42,399 nucleotides of DNA from Methylobacterium segetis (GTDB lineage Bacteria; Pseudomonadota; Alphaproteobacteria; Rhizobiales; Beijerinckiaceae). The number at the start of each line of letters is the position of its first letter. Positions within the stretch are counted from its first letter, which is position 1. Where the stretch lies: contig NZ_SMNT01000048.1 in assembly GCF_004348265.1 (NCBI RefSeq), positions 1 to 42,399 on the forward strand, read 5' to 3'. A model generated the notes under the pieces. The model worked only from the letters and a program-made list of their open reading frames with translations, had not been told where the DNA came from and made no database searches. Made by a program: the position numbers and the translations under genes. Shown piece after piece: positions 23,038 to 31,371 of this stretch.

Positions 23038-23784
23038 TCAGATATTGGCAGCCTGGCCCTGTGTGCCGCCGTCGTTGGGGCAATGCGGATGACCGCCGGT
23101 TTTCGGGGTCGCGTCGCTGGCGAACGCGATGGTATCCGTGCCTGGACCCACGAGCCCCAGGATCGCCCGCGTCCGCCAAGCGGTTGAGTGATCCGCGCAC
23201 GCCGTGTCGCCGGACAAGCCCAGCCCGCCGATGGCCGTCGAGCCGCTGTAGAGGGCCAGACCTCCGCCGAATGTGATCGTACCGCCGACGCGGGCACCGA
23301 CGAGCGGATCCCGTTCCGTACCGAAGGCGGCGTAGTCGCCCTGATACGCGCGCTGGCTGTCGAGCGCGTTACCGAAGTGCAGGCCGAAGAGCGGGTTGCC
23401 TCCGCTCGGGCTCGGCTGCGCGAAGCCGTAGAGCTGTGCCGTCGACAGCGGTCCCTTCGGCATGTTCAGGCTGAGGCTGTTGGCCGTGAATGCTTTGGCG
23501 GCGGCGATCTGCCGGCTGGCGAGCCACTGAGACTCGATCGAGGGGCCGGAATACGCCACGGCGCAGATCTTCCCCGAGCGGTTCACGACCACGGCCCAGT
23601 AGTGATTGTCGAGGCCCGAGATGTCGTCCTGTGCAGCCTTCGTCACAGCGCTTTTGAGCTGCGCGTAAGTGACAAGGCATCCGGACTTCACATCGCGATC
23701 CTCAGCCTGAGCGGGCGTCTCTGCCCAGATCAGCGCCAGCAGCGATGAGCCGAGCATGAAAGTTTTACGGATGCTGTTCATCAT
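23038..23784 (-). CDS. Secreted GlcG/HbpS-like protein
   Basis: 248 residues from ATG 23784 with GGAGGTG upstream. The signal peptide (FMLGSSLLALIWAETPAQA) is followed by the GlcG/HbpS fold: VTYAQLKSAVTKAAQ, WAVVVNRSGKICAV, SRQIAAAKAFTANSLS, then GGLGLSGDTACADH near the end. HbpS of Streptomyces binds haem and modulates a sensor kinase; many family members have unknown ligands. The HbpS-type GGxGxSGDTxxxDH block is well conserved. A 54-aa membrane protein is encoded 41 nt upstream on the same strand. Confidence 0.8.
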   Translation of the reverse strand: MMNSIRKTFMLGSSLLALIWAETPAQAEDRDVKSGCLVTYAQLKSAVTKAAQDDISGLDNHYWAVVVNRSGKICAVAYSGPSIESQWLASRQIAAAKAFTANSLSLNMPKGPLSTAQLYGFAQPSPSGGNPLFGLHFGNALDSQRAYQGDYAAFGTERDPLVGARVGGTITFGGGLALYSGSTAIGGLGLSGDTACADHSTAWRTRAILGLVGPGTDTIAFASDATPKTGGHPHCPNDGGTQGQAANI

Positions 23785-23825
23785 GACACCTCCATGTGCA
23801 CCGGTATGCGTCCTGCGGTTCCCTC

Positions 23826-23990
23826 TCACTCCAGTGAAGCGAATTGGAAATCGGCCTCCACGTCTTGGTTGTCATAGAGGGCGGTAAGATTCAGCCCATG
23901 TTGAGCGGCCCGATACTGGCCGAGCATCAGGGTTGCTGCGAAAAGTCCGCCGATGAGGACGAACAGGATTGGGGGGCCGTCGTTCTGCAT
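23826..23990 (-). CDS. 54-aa single-pass membrane protein
   Basis: ATG 23990 with GGAG upstream. The product has one hydrophobic helix, ILFVLIGGLFAATLMLGQY, followed by a polar ~30-residue tail. It precedes the HbpS-like gene by 41 nt and is probably co-transcribed with it. The membrane helix, ribosome site and operon position support it as a real gene. Function unknown. Confidence 0.6.
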   Translation of the reverse strand: MQNDGPPILFVLIGGLFAATLMLGQYRAAQHGLNLTALYDNQDVEADFQFASLE

Positions 23991-24237
23991 GAGAGTCACT
24001 CCGTAGAGTTGCCTGGGCAGGTTAGGCAGACCGCGGGGCGGCCGACGTCACCCGAACAGGTGACGCGCTTGTATGCAGGCTTCCCGGCTCGCGGGCCCAG
24101 GCGGCGACCGAAGCCGGGCTTCCGGTGGGCGGACGCAAAGTCGGTTTCGGGACGCGGAGACCGAATGACTGTCCACGTCCGCGCGAGGGTGATGTGATCG
24201 GCGACGGCTCTCCCGCTGCAGCGCCAAGGTATCGGCC

Positions 24238-25233
24238 ATGCCCCTCCGCAATCGCGTCACCGAGTTGCTCGGCATCGAACACCCGATCCTGCTCGCGCCG
24301 ATGGACGGTGTGTCCGGGGGCAGGCTTGCGGCAGCGGTCAGCCGCGCGGGGGGCCTTGGGCTCCTGGGCGGCGGTTACGGCGACGAGACCTGGCTGCGGA
24401 GCGAGTGGCCCCTGGCGGGCAATGCCAGGATCGGCTGCGGCTTCATCACCTGGAGCTTGGCCCGGATTCCGCACGTGCTCCCAACGGCCCTCGATCATCG
24501 GCCCGCCGCCATCATGCTGTCCTTCGGCGATCCCCGTCCGTTCGCACCCGCGATCCGAGAGGCTGGAGCCAAGCTGATCTGTCAGGTCCAGTCCTTGGGG
24601 CAGGCACAGGAGGCGGTCGAGGCCGGCGCCGACATCCTTGTCGTGCAGGGAACCGAAGCAGGCGGACACGGCCAATCGCGCCCGCTCATGCCCTTGCTCC
24701 TCGAAACGGTCGACGCGTGGCCCGGCACGCCGATCCTGGCGGCCGGCGGGATCGCGGACGGGCGAGGCTTGGCGGCAGCCCTCATGCTCGGAGCCGAGGG
24801 CGTGCTGATGGGGACCCGGTTCTACGCCTCACAGGAAGCCGACGGGCACCCGGAGGCCAAGCGGCGCATCGTGGATGCGACGGGCGAGGACACGGTGCGC
24901 TCCATCGTGTTCGACCTCTCGCGCCGGAACGTCTGGCCGGCCCCGTATACGGGTCGGGTCCTGCGCAACCGGCACTCCGAGCGCTGGCTCGGGCGAGAGG
25001 CGGAGTTGATGCAGAATGTCGAGGAGGTCGCCCGAGCCTATGCCGAGGCCCGCGGACGAGGCGATTTCGATATTGCGGCCGTGATCGCGGGGCAGGCGTG
25101 CGGTCTCATTCACGACCTGCCGCCCGCCGGAGAGATCGTGGAGCGGATCATCGCGCAGGCGCGCGCTCTCCTCGGCGAGCGCGCGCCTTCCGCACCGGAC
25201 GACGAGGCGCCGGCCAGCGAAGCGGCAAAGTGA
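24238..25233 (+). CDS. Nitronate monooxygenase family flavoprotein
   Basis: 331 residues from ATG 24238 (AAGG 9 nt upstream). It is a TIM-barrel 2-nitropropane dioxygenase/nitronate monooxygenase: GIEHPILLAPMDGVSGGRLA at the start, the SRAGGLGLLGGG loop, QGTEAGGHG with the catalytic His, the phosphate-binding AAGGIADGRGLAAAL, and LGAEGVLMGTRF. These FMN enzymes oxidise nitronates with O2 and are often broadly detoxifying; the substrate here is unknown. Monocistronic on its strand. Confidence 0.88.
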   Translation: MPLRNRVTELLGIEHPILLAPMDGVSGGRLAAAVSRAGGLGLLGGGYGDETWLRSEWPLAGNARIGCGFITWSLARIPHVLPTALDHRPAAIMLSFGDPRPFAPAIREAGAKLICQVQSLGQAQEAVEAGADILVVQGTEAGGHGQSRPLMPLLLETVDAWPGTPILAAGGIADGRGLAAALMLGAEGVLMGTRFYASQEADGHPEAKRRIVDATGEDTVRSIVFDLSRRNVWPAPYTGRVLRNRHSERWLGREAELMQNVEEVARAYAEARGRGDFDIAAVIAGQACGLIHDLPPAGEIVERIIAQARALLGERAPSAPDDEAPASEAAK

Positions 25234-25392
25234 GCCGCGGCGCCTTCGGCTTCGTCCCGAGGTGGCGTTTGCCAGGGCGATCCCGACGGGCGGGACCGCC
25301 TTCCGTCGCGGCCGTCCCGGGAGGCTCCGCGTCCTCGCGTTCGGGAAGCGACCGACCTGCCTCAGCGGAGACGGGTTCGGGCTTGCGAGCGG

Positions 25393-25719
25393 TCACGCGG
25401 CCAGCCTGAGCCCGATGATCCCCAGAACCGTCACCGCGACGAACAGCAAGCGCGGCGCGTCCGCAGGTTCCCCGAACCAGAGGATCCCGGCGCCGACGCT
25501 GCCCACCGCGCCGATCCCCGTCCAGACGGCGTAGGCCGTGCCGACGGGCAGCACCTGCAGAGCCTTCGTCAGCAGCGAGACGAAGGCGGCCAGCAACAGC
25601 AGCGATACCATCGCCCAGACCGGCTCCCGGAAGCCGTCCGCCTTCTTCGTCGCGAGCGCCCAGGCCACGTCGATCACGCCCGAGGCGACGAGCAGCGTCC
25701 ATCCCCAAGAGGTGCTCAC
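25393..25719 (-). CDS. Small multidrug resistance exporter (Gdx/SugE-like) with Asp in place of the key Glu
   Basis: 108 residues from GTG 25719, which overlaps the azoR stop as GTGA. It has four membrane helices of the SMR family. The AYAVWTGIGAVGSV motif of helix 3 is that of the Gdx/SugE (guanidinium exporter) branch, not of EmrE. The essential membrane-embedded Glu of helix 1 (GLLEVVWA in SugE) is Asp17 here (GVIDVAWA). Asp retains the carboxylate but usually shifts proton affinity. Coupled to an azoreductase and presumably controlled by the divergent LysR regulator. Confidence 0.85.
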   Translation of the reverse strand: MSTSWGWTLLVASGVIDVAWALATKKADGFREPVWAMVSLLLLAAFVSLLTKALQVLPVGTAYAVWTGIGAVGSVGAGILWFGEPADAPRLLFVAVTVLGIIGLRLAA

Positions 25720-26354
25720 GACGCGGCCCGCAGGAAGCCGGGGGCCAGCGCACGCAACCGCGTGGCCGCCCTCTCCACCGCCGCGTCCGCGCCCGGGCCG
25801 ATGGTCGGCCCGACCGGCACGATCGCGAGGTCGCTCAGCCCGACGAAGCCGAGCGCCGCCCGGAGATAGGGCGTGGCGAGGTCCGGTCGGCCGCAGCTCT
25901 CGCCCGTCGCGTAATCTCCCGCGCTGGTCAGGATGACGAGCGCCGGACGCGGCCGCAGCAGCGGTCGGTAGCCGGTCGCCGGGTCGAACGCGAAGGACAG
26001 GCCGGGTTGGGTGATCAGGTCGATCCAGTGCTTGAGCCGGTAGGGGATCGAGAGGTTCCACATCGGGGTCGAGAGGAGGATGTGCTCGGCTCGGTCGACT
26101 CGCGTGACCAGCCTCTCGATCTCCGCCCAGGCTGCCGCCTCGCGGCCCTCGTGCGGGCGGCCGGAGAGCCGGGCGTATTTGGCCGCAAGCGCCGCGCCGT
26201 CGAAGGATGGCAGGTCAGCCTGCCAGAGGTCGAGGTGATCGACGGTCAGCGACGGCACGCCTGCCCGCAGCGCGGCGATGAAACCGCGCGCCACGTGCGT
26301 CGAGCGCGAGGCGTCGCCGCGGGGCGAGGCCTCGACGTGAAGGAGCGAGGTCAT
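25716..26354 (-). CDS. azoR: FMN-dependent NADH:azoreductase/quinone reductase
   Basis: 212 residues from ATG 26354 with AGGAGGTG upstream. A flavodoxin-like fold of the AzoR family: LLHVEASPRGDASRSTHVA near the N-terminus (FMN phosphate loop), STPMWNLSIPYRLKHWIDL (the MYNF-like active-site segment) and TSAGDYATG. It reduces quinones and azo compounds using NADH in the cytosol. The downstream SMR exporter overlaps by 4 nt, and a LysR gene diverges 147 bp away, the usual layout of an inducible electrophile/quinone detoxification unit. Confidence 0.85.
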   Translation of the reverse strand: MTSLLHVEASPRGDASRSTHVARGFIAALRAGVPSLTVDHLDLWQADLPSFDGAALAAKYARLSGRPHEGREAAAWAEIERLVTRVDRAEHILLSTPMWNLSIPYRLKHWIDLITQPGLSFAFDPATGYRPLLRPRPALVILTSAGDYATGESCGRPDLATPYLRAALGFVGLSDLAIVPVGPTIGPGADAAVERAATRLRALAPGFLRAAS

Positions 26355-26501
26355 GGGCGCGACACCTCCTGATACGGTTTGCGGCCCGCGCATCGCCGCC
26401 CTGTCGGCCGATCGCGCGGGGCTTCGCGGGCCCCGAGCCACGACCTATCCTGTGCAGGAGAGGCACGGGAGGCCGTGTTCCTGCCCGCCGGGACTGCACG
26501 A

Positions 26502-27392
26502 ATGCACAGGGGAGATTGGGACGACCTGCGCTTCGTCCTCGCCGTGGCGCGGGCGGGATCGCTTGCCGGCGCCGCCCGGACGCTGGGCGTCAACCACACC
26601 ACCGTGCTGCGCCGCCTCGGGGCCTACGAGGCCCGCATCGGTGCACGCCTGTTCGAGCGCCTGCCCTCGGGCTACGTCCCGACCGCCGCGGGCGAGGCGA
26701 TGGTGGGCGAGCTTGCCGGCATCGACGCGGCCATCCACGACGCGGAGCGTCGCGCAGCCGGTCAGGATCGGCGAATTACCGGGACGGTCCGGCTCTCGAC
26801 CACCGACACGCTGATGGCGTCCGTCCTGCCGGATGCCCTCGCGCGGGTGCGGGCGATGCATCCGGGCATCCTGTTGGAGGTCTCGACGGCCAACGCGTTC
26901 GCGGTCCTGACGCGGCGCGAGGCGGACGTCGCCGTCAGGCCGACGGCGTCGCCGCCGGAGACCCTGGTTGGCCGCCGCATCGCCGGTCTCGGGCACGCCG
27001 TCTACGCCGCCCCCTCGTACCTTGCCGCCCGTGCGGCCGATGGCACGCTGAGCGAGCACACCTGGCTCGGACCGGACGCATCCCTCCGCGAGACGGTCGC
27101 GGCCCGATGGCTGCGGACGAACCTGCGCGGGGTCGCGCCCGTGACGCAGGCCGAGTCCTTCGTCGCCCTCCGGGATCTGGCGGTCGCGGGCCTCGGCGTC
27201 GCGCTCCTGCCCTGCTACCTCGGCGATCCGTCGCCCGGCCTCGTCCGCCTGCCGCGAACGGCGGCGCTGGATCTCGGCTCGGCGCTGTGGGTGCTGACGC
27301 ACGAGGATCTGCGGCGGGTCGCGCGCATCGATGCCGTGGTGACGGCGCTGACGGCGACGTTGACGGAAGCGCGGGCTGTGTTCGAAGGATGA
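26502..27392 (+). CDS. LysR-family transcriptional regulator
   Basis: 296 residues. The start at ATG 26502 (MHRGDWDDLRFVLAVARAG) places the winged helix at residues 5-65 (GSLAGAARTLGVNHTTVLRR), followed by the linker helix and a LysR substrate domain (TVRLSTTDTLMASVLPDAL, then VAGLGVALLPCYLGD). It is divergent from azoR; LysR proteins usually control the divergent operon with a small-molecule co-inducer, here perhaps a quinone or similar electrophile (inference). Confidence 0.88.
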   Translation: MHRGDWDDLRFVLAVARAGSLAGAARTLGVNHTTVLRRLGAYEARIGARLFERLPSGYVPTAAGEAMVGELAGIDAAIHDAERRAAGQDRRITGTVRLSTTDTLMASVLPDALARVRAMHPGILLEVSTANAFAVLTRREADVAVRPTASPPETLVGRRIAGLGHAVYAAPSYLAARAADGTLSEHTWLGPDASLRETVAARWLRTNLRGVAPVTQAESFVALRDLAVAGLGVALLPCYLGDPSPGLVRLPRTAALDLGSALWVLTHEDLRRVARIDAVVTALTATLTEARAVFEG

Positions 27393-27498
27393 GGGCAGGG
27401 CGGGGGTCCGGCCCCGACGCCGGGATCGGGCCGACGGGCCCGCTCGCGGCCGGGCAGGCTGCGGGAGCCTTATCCGCGCTCGCCCCAGCGGAGGCTGC

Positions 27499-29205
27499 TC
27501 AAGGAAGCCCGATCCGTCTCGCCATCAGCGACTCGGATCGCCCCTGGAGCACCACCTCCTGCAGGGACGGGGCCTCCACCTTCGCGGCCGCATAGACCGC
27601 CTCCGACACGAGCGCGATGCAACCGAGTGCTTTGGTCATGCTCTCCAGGCGTGCCGCGACGTTCACGGTGTCGCCCAGTGCGGTGAAGCGCGCATCCGCG
27701 TGGTCTCCCATTTCGCCCACGATCGCCATGCCCGCATGCAGGCCGATGCCGTAGCGCAGCGTCTGGCCGAGGTCGGCGGCTAGGAGCCGGTTCAGCCCGG
27801 CAACATGCTCCCCGATCAGATCGACGCCCCGCAGGGCCTGCCGCGCCCCCGTCTCGGGGACGGTCTGCAAGCCGAACAACGCAAGCATCCCGTCGCCCAG
27901 CATCTGGTTGACCGATCCGCCCGCCTCCCGCACCGCGTCGCCGACGGCGCCGAGGAAGCGGTTGATGATGAACACGGTGTCGTAGGGCAGGCGCTCTTCC
28001 GCCAGGCGCGTCGAGCCCCGCAGGTCGACGAACATGGCGACGATGAAGCGCTCCTCGCCCGATTGCGCCGGTTCCGCGCTTCGCGCCGGCAGCTGCCGCG
28101 GCGGGAACAAGGGCGTCACCGCAAGATCGCGGGTCGGGCTCAGCTGGCAGGCCAGCCGAATGCCGGGCGTCGCCCCGATGCGGTCGAGGACGGCCTGTTC
28201 GGCCTTGGAGGGGCGGGGCAGGCTGCGCCCGTCATCGCCGTCGAACACCCTGACCCGGCAGGTCGAGCAGCGCCCGCGCCCGCCGCAGACGCTGGCATGC
28301 GGGATGTTGTGACGCCGGCTCGCTTCCAGAACGCTCGTGCCCCGCGGCACCCTGACGACGCGCGCATCGGGGTAACTGATGCGGATCCGTCCATGCCGCA
28401 CCTCCGTGAGCGTCCGCAGGCCGCGTGCCGCGACGACGAGCGCGGTCGCGAGAGCGTAGCCCGCCAGCAAGGCGTCGCGGATCGTCCTGAGCCGCGCCAC
28501 CTGCTCCGGCTCACCCAGATGGACCGGCTTGAGTGCCTCCGCCCGCCAAGCCGGGTCCTGTGCCAACGCCGCGACGGTGCGGCCGCCCTGGACGAAGCCG
28601 AGCAGGGCCAGGACCGGCACGAGCACGGCCCCGGCGAGCAGCCAGGGGCTGGCCGCCGAGAAGCCGGGCTTCAAGCGGAGCCAGAAGAACAGCCCGAGGC
28701 ATCCATGGACCCAGGCGAAGACGAGGAGCGCGGCCTGCGTCGCCGCGCTCCGGGGCGAGGCGACCCAGAAGGCGTAGAGTTCCTGCGCGTAGCCCTTCTC
28801 GAGCCCTTCGATCTCGAAGGCGAGCCGCGTCGCGACGATGTGGTTGATGAGAAGGAAGGGAACCGCCAATCCCAGGACGAGCTGAACGATCTCGGTGCCT
28901 CGCCACTGGAAGAAGCGGCGTTCGTAGAGCGCGTAGAGGCCGAGCAGGAGGTGTGCGGTCAGCGCGGCGTAGAGCAGGAAAAGTCCGAACGGGTTCAGCC
29001 AGACCGCCGCGGCGACGTTCAAGCCGGCGTCCATCGCGGCGAGCGAGACGTTGCCCAGCGCATGGTTGAGCAGATGCGTGAGCACGTAGCCGAACAGGAT
29101 GAGCCCGGTGCCGAGACGCACGTGGCGCAACGTCAGGCGTCGCACGGCCGATGCCGGGGTGAGCCGGCCGACGCTGATCGCCGACCCGGCGAGGGAGTGT
29201 CGCAT
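27499..29205 (-). CDS. Membrane cytochrome-b-like/2Fe-2S ferredoxin/adenylate cyclase fusion
   Basis: 568 residues in three parts. Residues ~25-270 hold about six membrane helices with His residues in helices (VLTHLLNHAL, LINHIVATRL, AWVHGCLGLFF), resembling a succinate-dehydrogenase or cytochrome-b anchor. Residues ~280-365 are a plant-type ferredoxin with Cys307, Cys313, Cys316 and Cys353 (C-x5-C-x2-C...C). Residues ~385-545 are a class III cyclase domain with metal Asp in FVDLRGST and LGDG and the N-x3-R pair in DTVNVAARLE. The usual purine-selecting Lys before GDG is Gln (VNQMLGDG). The design suggests cAMP synthesis controlled by membrane redox state. It converges on the LysR gene. Confidence 0.88.
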   Translation of the reverse strand: MRHSLAGSAISVGRLTPASAVRRLTLRHVRLGTGLILFGYVLTHLLNHALGNVSLAAMDAGLNVAAAVWLNPFGLFLLYAALTAHLLLGLYALYERRFFQWRGTEIVQLVLGLAVPFLLINHIVATRLAFEIEGLEKGYAQELYAFWVASPRSAATQAALLVFAWVHGCLGLFFWLRLKPGFSAASPWLLAGAVLVPVLALLGFVQGGRTVAALAQDPAWRAEALKPVHLGEPEQVARLRTIRDALLAGYALATALVVAARGLRTLTEVRHGRIRISYPDARVVRVPRGTSVLEASRRHNIPHASVCGGRGRCSTCRVRVFDGDDGRSLPRPSKAEQAVLDRIGATPGIRLACQLSPTRDLAVTPLFPPRQLPARSAEPAQSGEERFIVAMFVDLRGSTRLAEERLPYDTVFIINRFLGAVGDAVREAGGSVNQMLGDGMLALFGLQTVPETGARQALRGVDLIGEHVAGLNRLLAADLGQTLRYGIGLHAGMAIVGEMGDHADARFTALGDTVNVAARLESMTKALGCIALVSEAVYAAAKVEAPSLQEVVLQGRSESLMARRIGLP

Positions 29206-29322
29206 AAGCAGCCTGATGGCCTTGAGTTTCGACGGCCACGCTATAGCACGCCCCGCCGGCCCGAATTTCCGCCCTGCCGGAGCTGCGGCGACGCCTCCCC
29301 GCAGCCGAGCCGGTGACGGTTC

Positions 29323-30144
29323 TCAGTGGGGCGAGCGTTCGACGAAATCGTCCTGAAATTCCTTGAGTTCGACGGCGTTGAGATCCGATATCGCCCAGAA
29401 CGCGAGCCCGGCCTGCTGCCAGCCCAGGATGTTGAAGCCCTCCCTGGCCGAGGCCGTCGGCCGCGATCCCTCGGACGGCCACAGGAACAGATTGATGACG
29501 TGCTTGCGCCGCCTGTAGATCAGCGCGACCACGACCCGGTTCTCGATGTAGTCGAGGCGGCCGCCGACGAGGGTGAAGCCCCGGTCGTCGAGATCGACGA
29601 CGGGCGGCGAGAAGTCGGTCTTGCCGGAGAACCACGGCTTCACCGTGTGCTGGTCGGAGGTCCGGACGTCCGTCAGGTGGTCCGCCAGGAGGGAGCGGAC
29701 GTGGCCGGAGACCAACTGGCTCGCCAGATCCGGCGCTTCGCCGGGGCGTATCACCAGGACGGCGAGCGCGAGGCTCGCGGCGAGAGCGAGGCCCGCCGGC
29801 AGGGCCCGCCATCGGGTCGCGCCGTCGCGCAGGCGCGACACCCACCCGATCGGCGCGCGCGTCCACCCCGCCGCGACCTCGCCGTCGCTCGACGTGCGGC
29901 CGGCCTCCTCGGCGAGGCTGGCGAGGATCCGCGCGCGCAGCGTGGCGGGGGCGCGCCAGACGACACCGTCACGGGCGAGGAGGTCGCGCACCGCACGCAG
30001 GCGGTCGAGTTCGGCCGCGCAGGCGGGACAATGCGCGACATGGGTCTCGCAGCGCAGGCTGTTGGCCGCGTCGAGCTCCCCGTCGAGGAGGGCGTTGAGC
30101 GAGGCGGCATCCTCGCCGCAGGGCCGCGCGTGATCGCCCGTCAT
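29323..30144 (-). CDS. Transmembrane zinc anti-sigma factor
   Basis: 273 residues; ATG 30144 overlaps the sigma stop as ATGA. The N-terminal zinc anti-sigma motif H-x3-C-x2-C is His35, Cys39, Cys42 (THVAHCPAC), the cytosolic sigma-binding module. One membrane helix lies near residues 112-132 (LPAGLALAASLALAVLVI), and the ~140-residue C-terminal part is periplasmic (VKPWFSGKTDFSPP). It should hold the upstream-encoded ECF sigma inactive until an envelope signal, perhaps redox or metal, is received. Confidence 0.88.
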   Translation of the reverse strand: MTGDHARPCGEDAASLNALLDGELDAANSLRCETHVAHCPACAAELDRLRAVRDLLARDGVVWRAPATLRARILASLAEEAGRTSSDGEVAAGWTRAPIGWVSRLRDGATRWRALPAGLALAASLALAVLVIRPGEAPDLASQLVSGHVRSLLADHLTDVRTSDQHTVKPWFSGKTDFSPPVVDLDDRGFTLVGGRLDYIENRVVVALIYRRRKHVINLFLWPSEGSRPTASAREGFNILGWQQAGLAFWAISDLNAVELKEFQDDFVERSPH

Positions 30145-30905
30145 GGCCCCGCCGCCTCGTCCTGGCGCCGCCAGGCAGCACCGATCATCTGCCGCGCCCT
30201 GGCCAGGCGCGACATCACCGTGCCGATGGGCGTCGCGGTGATCTCGGCGATCTGCCGATAGGACAAGTCGTCGAACTCGCGCATCACGAGGACCTCGCGG
30301 AAGGCTTCCGGCAGCGCCTCGATCAGCCGGCGGACCAGCCTCGCCTCGCTGTCGCGCAGGAGCGCGGCCTCCGGAGTGGCCTGAAGGGGATCCGGGACTT
30401 CGAGGGCCTCGGCCTCCGCTTCGTCCTCCGTCTGCGGAGGCGGAAGCGGTTCCGAGAGCGCCCGGGTTCTGGCCCGCTCGCTCGCCCAGCTTCGTGCGCA
30501 ATTGCGCACGATCGCGAGCAGCCAAGCCCGCGGGTCGCCACCCCGAAACCCGTCGAAGGCCCGGAAGGCGCGCAGGAAGGCGTCCTGCACGATGTCGTCG
30601 GCGGCATCCGCGTCCCGGGTCAGGAAGCGGGCGAGATTGTAGGCGGCGTCGAGATGCGGGAGCACGATCTCGTGGAACGAGGCCCCGGATTTCGGCGGGG
30701 GCGCCTGGGCGACAAGCGTCGGGTGCCCCCCTCGCCGTTCCGTTCGGGCGGCAGGGCGCAGCAGCCCCGTCTGGACCGAGGCCGCGAGCACCGAGCCGAT
30801 CGTCGCCGCGAGATCGGCGGCTGCCGCCTCGATCCAGGCCCGCAGGGTTGATTCGGGCACCACCGGCCGCAGCGACGTTCCGGCAATGATGAGCCTGCCC
30901 GTCAT
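30141..30905 (-). CDS. ECF-type RNA polymerase sigma factor
   Basis: 254 residues from ATG 30905 with GGGAGAAG upstream. Region 2 spans about 78-145 (YNLARFLTRDADAADDIVQD, then AWLLAIVRN) and region 4 about 190-245 (LPEAFREVLVMREFDDLSYR, then IGTVMSRLARAR). The ~75-residue N-terminal extension is longer than usual for an ECF; an internal start is possible, but the ribosome site favours 30905. It is followed, with ATGA overlap, by its anti-sigma and preceded by the cupredoxin. Confidence 0.88.
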   Translation of the reverse strand: MTGRLIIAGTSLRPVVPESTLRAWIEAAAADLAATIGSVLAASVQTGLLRPAARTERRGGHPTLVAQAPPPKSGASFHEIVLPHLDAAYNLARFLTRDADAADDIVQDAFLRAFRAFDGFRGGDPRAWLLAIVRNCARSWASERARTRALSEPLPPPQTEDEAEAEALEVPDPLQATPEAALLRDSEARLVRRLIEALPEAFREVLVMREFDDLSYRQIAEITATPIGTVMSRLARARQMIGAAWRRQDEAAGP

Positions 30906-30952
30906 GTGGCTTCTCCCGCGCTCGCTCTCGCCTCTCGCCCTCCTCGGCCGGA

Positions 30953-31339
30953 TCAGTCCGTCGGGCCCTTGACCACGACCGTCCCGGTCATGTGCGGGTG
31001 CAGGGAACAGAAGTAGGCGTACTTACCCGGCACTTGGAAGGTGACGGTGAAGCGATCGTCCGTATCGAGCGTCTTCGAACGGAAGAACTTGTTCTGCGCC
31101 ACGACCGTGTGGGGAATGTCGTCGCCGTTGATCCAGGTCACGCGCGTTCCCGGGGCGACGGTCAGCGTCTGGGGGCCGAAGGTGAAGTTGTCGATGCGGA
31201 TGACGACCGGATCGGTGCTGGCCCGGTCGGCCGCGGCCGTGCTCGGCTGCGCCGCGAGGGTAAGGGCGAGGATCTGCAGGGCGATGGCGGCAATGATCCG
31301 CCCGGCCGGGTGGCAAGGCAATGCGCGAGGCGTCGGCAT
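30953..31339 (-). CDS. Periplasmic cupredoxin (amicyanin-like copper site)
   Basis: 128 residues from ATG 31339 (AGGAG upstream). Signal peptide IIAAIALQILALTLAAQPSTAA, then a cupredoxin beta-sandwich (IRIDNFTFGPQTLTVAPGT, VTWINGDDIPHTVV). The type 1 copper ligands are predicted as His77, Cys111, His114 and Met117; the spacing C-x2-H-x2-M equals that of amicyanin. It is encoded 32 nt after a metallophosphoesterase and 47 nt before the ECF sigma gene, in one probable operon. The role of a blue-copper protein in this sigma regulon is not established. Confidence 0.88.
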   Translation of the reverse strand: MPTPRALPCHPAGRIIAAIALQILALTLAAQPSTAAADRASTDPVVIRIDNFTFGPQTLTVAPGTRVTWINGDDIPHTVVAQNKFFRSKTLDTDDRFTVTFQVPGKYAYFCSLHPHMTGTVVVKGPTD

Positions 31340-31371
31340 GGCACACTCCTGATCGGTGAGGGGAGGCCGGC

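Noticed and set aside
24022..24675. 217-aa minus-strand frame
   Set aside because: Antisense to the nitronate monooxygenase and lacking a ribosome site.
27805..29316. 503-aa plus-strand open frame
   Set aside because: Antisense to the ferredoxin-cyclase fusion; composition is Arg/Glu/Gly/Gln-rich as expected of a shadow.
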